Of a stretch of 64,000 nucleotides of DNA, positions 55,505 to 64,000 are shown piece after piece (position 1 is the stretch's first letter; the number at the start of each line of letters is the position of its first letter). The stretch is taken from the NCBI GenBank assembly GCA_946902875.1, contig OX336345.1:9827395-9891394 (forward strand). Reading direction: 5' to 3'. A program made the translations under genes and the position numbers. Below the pieces are notes generated by a model, which worked only from the letters and a program-made list of their open reading frames with translations, was not told where the DNA came from and ran no database searches. The stretch comes from Nematopogon swammerdamellus. Taxonomy: Eukaryota > Arthropoda > Insecta > Lepidoptera > Adelidae.

Positions 55505-56129
55505 CTGAAATAGTCAACTTTTTACAAAGTCAAATTAAAGAAATATACCTTGTAAATAAAAGAAATATACTATTTAAGTTTTTTTGTTCGCTTTGCTAAG
55601 TATTGCAAAACAAAAGAAGGGAGCCTCAAACTTTCCCATAACTATTCTATTACCAAGCACTAGCAGTGAAAACTAGAAAATATAAACGTATGTATCAAAG
55701 ATTGAAAGAAATCAGCGTGTCGGCACCATGTGAAGTAAACAAGTACCTAAGTAGTATAATATGTTTTTATCTAGGTATACTAAATCAAATAACTATAGCA
55801 ATGATCAGTAATGTGCCTCAGTTTCAGCCGCGTCATTTGACCTAATAGAACTCTTCTAAGATAAAGTCAACACGATGACATTTCTCATTGACTACGACCT
55901 TCGAGATAAATCCGTTATTTTATTATTCCACCCAACTGATATACTATTATTATTTCGGCAAGTATTCAATTAACACGAGATAGTAGCGAATCGCGAATAA
56001 TGCTCGTATTGTTGTGACTCGCATGGTTGGCGATCCCTTGACTTCAGCAACAAATCATTTCAAAGCGTGCATTCCTTACTTTGTTTCCTTTAGTTAGGTG
56101 GAAGGTGTGTTTTGTTGGCACAACGTTTT

Positions 56130-56485
56130 CGACTCGCGCACCGAGGTTTCCGTACTACCACGTAAATGGTCGATTTTTATTATTCCTTATTCATATTGTT
56201 TAGAGTAGCACTAGCACGTATCTCGGTGACCCATTTTAGATAATTCGGTAGATGGCGCTCTTCTGAAAATTATGATATTTTATGAGGACCCCCCCCCCTT
56301 TATTTTTCACGTATAGTATTTTTTTGTCATTTGTTAGGATATTCATCACAATAACACATATTCTCTGAAATTTTCAACCGGCTACCTATTACCGTTCCAA
56401 AGATACAGTAGGACAGACAGACAGGCATACATACGGCGTAGGCTTAGTAATATGCTTCCGTACGGGGTACGGAAACCTAAAAATG
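56130..56485 (+). repeat. Repeat family A, full copy
   Basis: GACTCGCGCACCGAGGTTTC, GTAGATGGCGCTCTTCTG, TTATTACCG-type middle, AATTTTCAACCGGCTACC, GACAGACAGACAGG and GCGTAGGCTTAGTAATATGC. It lies in the proposed intron of the gene at 55414-58369. Confidence 0.7.
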
Positions 56486-57359
56486 ATAACTTGAGAGAAA
56501 GTTCTCCCGTCGTAACGATGATCGATAAAAGTAGGTACAAATAAATCGAAAACTAAGGCAAATCAAAAGAGACGAACCCTAACGTTCCGACGTCGCAGAG
56601 ATTGCAAAACTATATGCCGTATGATAGGTATGTATTATCTCAGTCCCACCCAAGAGATAAATTTCCATGCTTCATTTCTACAGATTTATCTACACTTCAT
56701 GCTTAGATTATTTTGTTTGTCCGTGACGTAAATAAGGTACTTAAATAAAAATGCAGGACAGAAGCTGCACTATACGGGCGACATGAATAACAATGACCAA
56801 ATAGGTAGATCACCGGTCAAATACTGCTTCCGAACGACCACGTGAGCAACGTGAGTGTACTTGTTTGTTGGGTAAACAAATTGTTTTTGATACGGTATCA
56901 CACACAACACAATAACGACCTATAATTTATTGACTAGTACCAAGAAAATATATATATGACGCATGATGATGATCATTGAACTTAGACTGTAGTATGTAGT
57001 AAGTAGGGAACACGGAACACCTCGATATAGAACCCTGTCACCTGCACGTTCGTTCGCCTCGCGCTGTACCATACTCTGAACTGCAAGCAGCCTGAATCTA
57101 GTGTTGATGTGACCCAAGGTTTATAGGTGATTATGAGGTGTATTCATTTTCCATTCAGCACGGCATGTAAGAAACACATTAAATACGGCGGATATTATTG
57201 GATTGGATGATTAGGGTTATCTTATCCGTTGTGCTTGTGTGTCTAAAGTAAAGGTTCTACTGCCAAATAACTAATATTTATTTAGATGGGCAAGGTTAAC
57301 CAAATATTGAATTCTTGCGAAAAAGACAGCAAGCACCTAAGTAAGTAAAATAAACTCAC

Positions 57360-58369
57360 CTCGACACCTGGGGTTTCTTCGCTCCGCGCCATCGCAGCAG
57401 GCAGTCAAATGTTCCTTTCCGGAAAGGCGGCTTGAGCATTCGCCACCGCTTCTTCGTCGCTTCTGGCCCCAGGGTCTGCGAGCTGCTCATTCGTGACTTT
57501 GAAGCGCTGCTCAGAACTGGCTCGGAGGAGCCTTTTCTGAGCTCGTTCAATTCACGTTTATAATTGTCACACCTTCCAAAATCACTCACTGTGTTCCTGT
57601 GTTCATCTTCGTTCACATTGTCCAATGTATCTAATAAAGTCCTTGGGCGTTTCGACGAGCGGGTCGGAGTCGAAAATGCAATCGGGCTCGGACTCAGCTG
57701 CTCGCTGGAGCCGTAAGCTTCTTCAGCGATATCAGGGAACCTATTAAAGCTAAGTGTGGGACTAGCACTCTTTGGACACCGTTCGCTCAAAATACTCCTT
57801 TCCTCGAAGTGTTTACTCCTAATCCTATATTCTACGTCGCAGAACTCCGTGAGATCCTCACAGCTCTTCGTGTTGTATTTGCTAGCGCGCAAATCGTCAT
57901 TTCTTGAAAATGTTTCGCACTTTTCAAACGCAGGTGTTGCATCAGCGATCATGGTGAGGTTCGTTTCACTCTTGGAGCCGACTAGATTGGACAGCAGCTT
58001 TTTCTTCAGTCTCGCTGGTCTTTTCGGAGTGGCCGGTTCCGTCGCCGGTCTCTCCGGGGGTTGCTTTGGTATTTTTGGAGGTTCCTTCTTCCTCGAGGGC
58101 GGTGGCGGAGGTCTTGCTCTGTCGGACGGTGCGGCACTGCCCCGAGCGTCCGTCCCGGAGCTAGAGCTGGAATACTTTGCGATAATTCGATTAATCTCAG
58201 CGCTGTTCTTGCGTCGATGTGTATGTCGCTTGAAGTTGAGCTGCGGCTGATAAGTGGAGGCGATGTCGCTCCCCGCGCCCCGATTTGACCTCCCGCGCCA
58301 TTCAGACACTTTGTCTTCTACTATTCTCTGCAGCTCGATAGCGCGCATAATTGGACCTAGTTCTTGCAT
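57360..58369 (-). CDS. Long first coding exon of a host gene, proline-rich disordered protein
   Basis: ATG at 58369 (AATCATGC) opens 336 codons ending at a consensus donor AG|GTGAGT (57359-57354); without splicing the frame stops two bases into the intron (TGA). The protein starts MQELGPIMRAIELQRIVEDK, then is mostly low-complexity: Ser/Arg-rich, PPPPPSRKKEPPKIPKQPPE at about 87-106 (SH3-ligand-like), KRPARLKKKLLSNL, acidic and Ser-rich stretches, and a basic end (KKRWRMLKPPFRKG). No enzyme domain; it looks like a regulatory N-terminus or scaffold. Composition and codon use differ from the surrounding transposons. TATAAG on the minus strand near 58616 is a possible promoter element. Gene identity unknown. 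Confidence 0.75.
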
Positions 58370-58699
58370 GATTCGTGATTAGTTGATTACAGTAAGTATG
58401 TATTGCTCATTCGTTAGGTTACACTTCCCGGATAAATTAAATCCGGCGAGACTTCAGTTGCTATCGCACATACGTTGAAGTTTACGGTTCGCGAAGTTCA
58501 TTGGAAAATATTCCATGCGCAGACTTGTGCGTTTCTCTTGGCAGCGTGTCGCTGTGATATCGAAGGGGCATCAATCAGTAACTTTCACCAATCGAGTATT
58601 TTGGACTCCTCTTATAGACCGCTGTTCCAGCTAAATGTATAAATCCGATTTTATGCGTGGCCGCTGACATCATCATTCGCATCTGTAACAAAAACAAAA

Positions 58700-59870
58700 T
58701 TAGATAACTTGCGCAAGCCGCAAGATGTAATGGAAAAATGATTTCATATTATTATAATAAACAAAGATAGTACCAACTACCAAGAAATATCAGTAACAGG
58801 TAGTAGGTACTATATCGTGTTACTGTATGTTTTATGTGGAGTGCTTGGAGACGAGGCCATAGGCAGAGGGTTGGGGGTTGAAACCCCGAAGGCAACCCAC
58901 CGTTTTACATACTATTGTTAAGTAACATACCTACTTACCTACTTACTAAAATATTCGACTCTTTTTTCGGATCTCTGATACGATAATAGGATTCCACTTT
59001 TTCGGCACTCGAGTGAAATCGAAATTATTGTCTCTGGTCCAGACCTTGACCCCCCAACCCCCCTGGCTACGGGCCTGCTTGTAGAATCGATTTGATCAAT
59101 TTCTGCCTATTCACTGTCTACACGCACTGAACACGGATTTCATCATTCGCGGAGCACTGTATGTTTACAGCGCTCATTTGTCGCCATGCTCGGCTAGCTA
59201 CATACAAATAACTGATACTTTGTCTGACTGCCCTTCGTCCATTCTCGCCTATCTTCTATGGAATTTAAATAATATAAAGAGTACCGATGTATAGAAACTC
59301 GTAAACTCTGGAACTAAACTAAACCCTCTCCTCTCCTGTGTCCACTCGCTCGGGTCCTTAAAGAGAGACGTGAATGACCCCCGCTTGCGACGTCCATAGG
59401 CGTCGTTAGACACCTTATAAAAGTACATAAAATTGTGTTGAGAGATGAGCGGAATGAGAATCGAATGTCAGATTTCGTTCGAAACAATCGACGCAGCTCG
59501 GCGCCACATACGGCGACTCGTTCGCGCTTTCTATATCTAATAAAAAAAACTAAAAATAGCAAAGATTACAATGTTTTCTATTGCATTGCAACTGACGTGC
59601 GGTTGGTTTACCCTGTGATCTTAGCTCATTCATTACCTACACGTTTCTGCTTGATCCAGGTGCCACGGCCCACGCCAGCACTTTCCTTAGGGCGGCCCTA
59701 TACTTCCTATCAGCCCTTTGTCATGAAAGGAAAAAAACATCAACAAATGATAAAATTGTTTTAACGCGTTTCCGAGCGGTGGGATTCTATGGGGCACATC
59801 ACGTAATCTGCGAATTGATAGTGAGTTAGAAAAAGACAGTAATTTTCGTCCAGCTAGACTCTATCTAGAC
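58700..59870. other. Upstream of the host gene; no recognised gene
   Basis: Includes a patch AACCCCGAAGGC / CCCCAACCCCCCTGGC near 58870-59060. Frames at 59314-59764 overlap on both strands without domains. Confidence 0.35.
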
Positions 59871-59871
59871 T

Positions 59872-60014
59872 CTATCTAGAGTCTGTGTAAGTTTCGAGGT
59901 CGGGGCCACTCTTCGTCGGCGGAGGCGGCGGCGGCGGCACGGCGCGACGCGGAGCGGGGGCCGCCGGCGCCCCCGGTGGTGGCGCGGCGAGGCGTGGCGT
60001 GCGTGGTACAGCGA
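59872..60014 (-). CDS. Possible exon, proline/alanine-rich
   Basis: On the minus strand ACTTTTCATATTTCAATAG is a plausible acceptor (ending 60015). After it the frame reads AVPRTPRLAAPPPGAPAAPA, then a PPPPPPP run and KSGPDLETYTDSR to TAG. GC-rich block in AT-rich DNA. No good donor, so it would be a last exon; no AATAAA nearby. Could equally be an untranslated or chance GC-rich segment. Confidence 0.3.
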
Positions 60015-60239
60015 CTATTGAAATATGAAAAGTATTTACCCTAAAATTAACGTCGCCTTCTCTGTGACAAGCTTTTTTAGATATTTCCCCCCTCCCACTC
60101 CCGATAAACACTTCTGGATTCTGGATACTGACTGTGAGAATGTCAGTAACTCATGTCAGTTTCTCAATCAATCAATTTCATTTAATTAATTTCATAAGTA
60201 TTATATTTATCTTATTACGAAGAGTTACTTTCTTTTATC

Positions 60240-60780
60240 TCCATTTATGTGTATTTCTTTTTTTTTTTTTTTCTAATCGAATTCATTTATTTCATGTAAT
60301 AAGTTAAATTTAAATACAATAAGAACTACCTAATAAACATAAAAAAGCTCCTCTAGAGTTCGGCATGTCGGGAATGTGCCCATAACGCTCGCAGCATTCC
60401 CTTTCTGCACAGCGAAGCTTATTCTCTCCCTTAAAAACTTTCCGAATTTTGAACGCTGGTTGTTTCCCCATTTTTTTTACCTAAAATATGCACAAGTGAT
60501 TTTGAAGCCTTGCCCCACGGGCCGTAGGTTTCGAAAGCTAGCGGAATAAACAAATAGTTTTGGTTGACAATGCTTTGGTACTTGTTTATCTTCAGACGGG
60601 CAGCGGCCTCAGAAGCAGAACCAGCTTCTCTCAAAGACTTGATGACGTGTGATGGAGCCAGGGTGTCTACGCAAGTCACATCCCAGACGAGAGTTTTACC
60701 TTCTGACCATGGTATTAATGTCATCCCGTCTGCGTATTTCTTGTTATTATTATTGTTACTAATGGACTAACTAAAATGTA
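60240..60780 (-). pseudogene. LINE ORF fragment with nuclease-like motif
   Basis: The minus-strand frame 60431-60724 has MTLIPWSEGKTLVWDVTCVD, then TLAPSHVIKSLREAGSASEA and FIPLAFETYGPWG. I recall this block from C-terminal regions of invertebrate retroelement-like proteins. The upstream codons read YADGMT, so an Asp ... WDV pattern spaced like a PD-D nuclease is possible. The 3' side shows decaying similarity. 5'-truncated and short. Confidence 0.5.
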
Positions 60781-60959
60781 TTTCATTAGAATAAAATAAT
60801 ATTAAAACAATTATTAAATTAAATCTAAAACTAATTATACTAATTATATCTAAAATGAACAATGCACAACATAGCTATCTACACATGAAATACATTAATT
60901 ATTTTAAACATTGAATAGAACAACTAAACAATAGGTAAACATTTCGTCTAAACGTTTTG

Positions 60960-61050
60960 TCCTCGCGATACTTAATCTCTCTCTCCCTCCCTCCCCCTCC
61001 CTTCCCTTCTTTCCCTCTCTCGCCTCCTCCCCTCCGTTCTTCTCTCCCCT
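60960..61050 (+). repeat. CT-rich low-complexity tract
   Basis: TCTCTCTCCCTCCCTCCCCC and CCCTTCTTTCCCTCTCTCG. Confidence 0.85.
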
Positions 61051-61059
61051 CTCCATCAG

Positions 61060-61290
61060 GCGCTACCATTCGACACTATAAATTCCGTTCATACTATACT
61101 CTTTTTGACTCTGCTCGGCCCTACTGCTATTTAACGTGATGGTATTATATAGCGTATAGTGAGCCTCAAGAACTACTTTTTACACTGGTGCAAACCGCAT
61201 CTAAATCTGTTCAGTGGTTCCGGATTTTACCTCAAACATACATATAATACATACAGACAGACGTTCCCTTTTATAAGAAGTAGAGAGTAG
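61060..61290 (-). repeat. Helitron-like body fragment
   Basis: TAACGTGATGGTATTATATA, GTGAGCCTCAAGAACTACTT and AATCTGTTCAGTGGTTCCGG match the interior of the element at 30932-31205 in the same plus-strand reading. Both ends are missing. Confidence 0.6.
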
Positions 61291-61506
61291 AGATAGAGAA
61301 AATAGAGATAGAGAAGCGATAGATAGATATATGCCTCTTCTTATCATTGCTTCTTTTGTCGGCGGCAATCCGCCATGTATGCCACCGCCCCACCACCACC
61401 ACCGGCGCCGACGCGTTTATGGAAACCCTTCCAGTATTCAGAACCTCAGTACTTCTGAGCTGCGGGTTACCTTAAACCATTCCGCTATCAGAGCTGCGAT
61501 GTCATT

Positions 61507-61862
61507 CTGTGATGTCAGCCCATAACACCGGGTGTACTAGGTGCCATGTCAGTGCTTCCCTTCGATCGTGCCGGCTACACTGAACTGGACGGAAAACACA
61601 AACTATTTATATAGCCGTTTCGACCGACGTTTCATTCAGTGCGGTGGTATCAACCCGGGCGGATTATACCCTACCACTTAGTAAGGTAAGAAATGCTCGG
61701 TGGGTAAGAAGGGAAGGGACCTACAGTTTTACGTGGAATCCGAACCTCGGTCAGCCTCCAACGGTCGAGCGGTCACCCATCCAAGTACTGACCGCGCCCA
61801 GCGTTGCTTAACAATCAATAGCGACAGTCGACTGTCTGCACCACTGAGCTACCGAGGTTGAC
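61507..61862 (-). repeat. SINE family D, complete tRNA/5S composite head
   Basis: Body from GATGTCAGCCCATAACACCG to CCGAACCTCGGTCAGCC, then the head in inverse: CGGTCACCCATCCAAGTACT, GCGTTGCTTAAC, CTGCACCACTGAGCTACCGA. Confirms the head structure of 27061. Confidence 0.85.
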
Positions 61863-61869
61863 AAAATTA

Positions 61870-62355
61870 AGTGCGATCTGACACGCGGGAGGGATTGGCG
61901 TCGACCGCACCGTGCAGGTGCACGCTGCGCCTGCGCTGTGCCGTGTGCCGTGTGTCGTGTCGTGTCGTGTCGTGCGTGTCGGTCGGACGCACGGAAATCA
62001 ATCTCCAGAAACGACATTGAACACATTTTATTTTGTTTAAGTACATTTGGTCGGAATGCACTCCATTCGCAACAGACAGAAGATACGCGCGATAAAGAAG
62101 AGCGACAACAGATATTGACAGATATTAGTAATTACGTCTTCGTGAACTTTCTTTAACATCCTCATCAAGTTGATGACCCTTCTAGATGCGTCGGTCGGTC
62201 GGACGGATGTTGCGCGCGCGGGCCGCGCGGGCCGCCTGACCAGTGACCGGAAAGTTTACCTACTATGCGATTTCTTTCCTCTCTAGGCACGTCACGCCAC
62301 ACTATAGCTACATATAGTGCCCGCCCGCCGTCTTCCGATGCCGAAACACGTTGAT
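61870..62355. other. No recognised gene; (GTGTC)n microsatellite
   Basis: GTGTCGTGTCGTGTCGTGTC near 61950 and GTCGGTCGGTCGG near 62190. Overlapping frames on both strands are not supported. Confidence 0.4.
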
Positions 62356-62359
62356 TTCA

Positions 62360-62805
62360 TGATCAATATGTGGATCGCTTTCGACCCGTCCGTATTCACC
62401 CATACTCCTCTTTCAAGGCGCCCCGCTTTCGCTGGTTGGAGTAGGATGCAACACAATCAATCAATCAAAAATCAGGTTTTTATTTTTTTATTCCAAAACT
62501 ACGGATCGAAACAAACAAGTAAAAAGCTACGGATTTAGATATATGTATATTCAACGAATAAAATATATTTTTTCCAAAGCCTTGATTTGGTCACGTTGCC
62601 TTAAATACGTTTTTATAACTAAATTCAGAGGCATTTCATGATTTTTTTTCTATCGAGCGAAGTTAAGCAAATCCTGTTTTCAAAAAGCTATCGATCTGCA
62701 CTGAACTGAATCTGTCAGGTGAAGTATTACATATTTAAAACTGAATCTGTCAGGTGAGTAATATTGGTGGTAAACTTCTTGAAATTCGAGTCAGACGCAG
62801 CCTCA
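62360..62805 (-). repeat. Repeat family C, copy without Transib 1
   Basis: The inverse of 15515-15928 joined to 20011-20060: plus-strand CTCTTTCAAGGCGCCCCGCT, then TTCGCTGGTTGGAGTAGG runs straight through the point where Transib 1 sits in the other copy. Right part TTGAAATTCGAGTCAGACGC. Confidence 0.8.
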
Positions 62806-62850
62806 CGTCACCTTAGGTACAGTAATTTAACGGACGACGGTAGTCATTGT

Positions 62851-63210
62851 GTCAGCCTCGGTAGCTCAGTGGTGCGGTCGGGCGCGGTCAGTCTTGGATG
62901 GGTGACCGCTCGACCGTTGGAGGCTGACCGTGGTTCCACGTTAAACTGTAGGTCCCTTCCCTTCTTACCTTACTAGGTGGTATAGTTTATCCCGCCCGGG
63001 TTGTTACCACCGCACTGAATGAAACGTCGGTCGAAACGGCTATGTAAATGGTTCGTGTTTTCCGTTCAGTGTAGCCGACATGAAATGAAGGAAAGCACTG
63101 ACATGGCACCTAGTTCGCCCGGTGTTGTGGGGTTATGGGCTGACATCACGGATGTTGTAGATGATGTAGCCAACTGACAACCGTGTCAGTTTCCCACACA
63201 TAAAAAACGC
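62851..63210 (+). repeat. SINE family D, head internally deleted
   Basis: CCTCGGTAGCTCAGTGGTGC is joined directly to GGTCGGGCGCGGTCAGTCTT, losing about 40 bp of the tRNA/5S junction. The body ends AACCGTGTCAGTTTCCCACA. Confidence 0.85.
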
Positions 63211-63419
63211 CACTTTACCGTAACTGGGAAGGCATATTATTATTTATATATAATGCTATAACCACTGTTGTACATAGACTTTTTTCTTTTTTGACAATGC
63301 CAACGAGAGAGATAATATTTTCAGTGCACAAGCAGTTTAACTGTTTGCTTTTTAGGATTTAGTATCACAAATAATTAATTTTCATGTGGTTCTGAAAGAA
63401 TAATTTGTCATATTCAGTC

Positions 63420-63452
63420 ATTCACCCGGACGAAGTCGCGGGCGAAAGCTAG
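63420..63452 (+). mobile_element. Helitron 3' end
   Basis: CCGGACGAAGTCGCGGGCGA, then AAGCTAG|T: hairpin, CTAG and T target. The 5' portion was not delimited. Confidence 0.55.
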
Positions 63453-64000
63453 TATGTTAAAACCGGCATATTATACCTACTCTGTGTAAAACAATATAAG
63501 CCAATACAATATAAACAATATAAGTTTGTTAAAGTACTTGTTTACATAAGTAAATAGATATATAGATAGGTCTATCGCCGGAATATTCGCAAAATTACTT
63601 ACCCAGTGAACCAAAAGGCCATAGTCTTTACCGTCTCATTTTAAACCACAAATAACAACAGCATTTTAACTACATTTCCATAGATTAAATCACACATCCT
63701 TTTCAACACACCTAACAAATAAGTGAGTAATTGTAATTTTTTTCGCCCTAACTATTGAGTAAACAAACTTAGGTACAGATTGTACTCAAAACTGTGCGGC
63801 AGTGTAAACAGGTGCACGTGCGCATGTCTGATTCACTGTACTATACTGCAAACTACTGCAAATAATAGTAAAAAAACAGAGTTGACTGAAGGCATAGGAA
63901 GGTATCTTAGATAAGGGTGACAGGTTTGATAAAGAGAATGTCCATGGAAAATGTGTACCTACATACAGGAATATGACGAAATAATCAAAGATTAGAGATA
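63453..64000. other. No recognised feature
   Basis: AT-rich DNA to the end of the window. Confidence 0.4.

Overview
This is nuclear DNA of an insect, most likely a moth or butterfly (Lepidoptera). The evidence is AT-rich DNA studded with short GTAGGTACCTAC-type strings, many Helitron ends (5' TCCATACTAATATTATAAA, 3' hairpin plus CTAG|T), Transib, hAT and non-LTR elements, and interspersed repeats of the CCAAGTGCGAGTC / GGTTCCGTA / (GTCT)n and AACCGACTT / GGAGGAGGTT types that I associate with lepidopteran genomes. Almost the whole window is transposon-derived. Host coding sequence is limited to a few exons.

Layout. 0-4 kb: a SINE split by a hairpin MITE, several palindromes and repeat fragments. 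4.0-9.6 kb: one uninterrupted 1855-codon Helitron Rep-helicase ORF (minus) with a protease-like domain and an in-frame 69-bp minisatellite. It ends about 14 bp from a palindrome with two 214-bp arms. 10.7-13.3 kb: SINE, LINE and repeat fragments plus an unidentified 572-bp insert flanked by an 11-bp duplication. 13.9-14.6 kb: a possible divergent pair of host first exons around a GC-rich promoter-like segment. 15.9-20.0 kb: a Transib-type element with 0.9-kb inverted arms holding a broken LINE. 20.9-22.0 kb: a non-autonomous hAT with nested MITEs. 24-33 kb: repeats, a second MITE copy and a complete SINE whose head is part tRNA-like, part 5S-rRNA-like. 33.1-37.0 kb: a second Transib-type element with 1.5-kb arms and a transposase relic in its loop. 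41.2-42.9 kb: a third, smaller Transib-type element. 44.7-47.4 kb: a Helitron carrying two different tandem arrays. 50-54 kb: an inverted-repeat element, SINEs and a dying hAT. 55.3-58.6 kb: the clearest host gene (minus), with a long proline-rich first coding exon and a candidate terminal exon with stop and AATAAA. 60-64 kb: LINE fragment, SINEs and a Helitron 3' end.

The most interesting signal is the set of three Transib-type elements at 15.9-20.0, 33.1-37.0 and 41.2-42.9 kb. Each has exact 5-bp duplications of CGNCG type (cggcg, cggcg, cgccg) and a heptamer-like terminus (CACACTG, CACTATG, CACAGTG). The third has the exact V(D)J heptamer at both ends, followed by nonamer-like ACAAAAATC after a 23-bp spacer on one side and ACAAAAGTC after a 13-bp spacer on the other. 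Two of the three have a related copy of their target without the insertion elsewhere in the window. Transposase relics in the second and third elements align without gaps over 33 residues.

All calls come from reading the sequence. Family names rest on motifs, target duplications and recall of family features. No database search was run.
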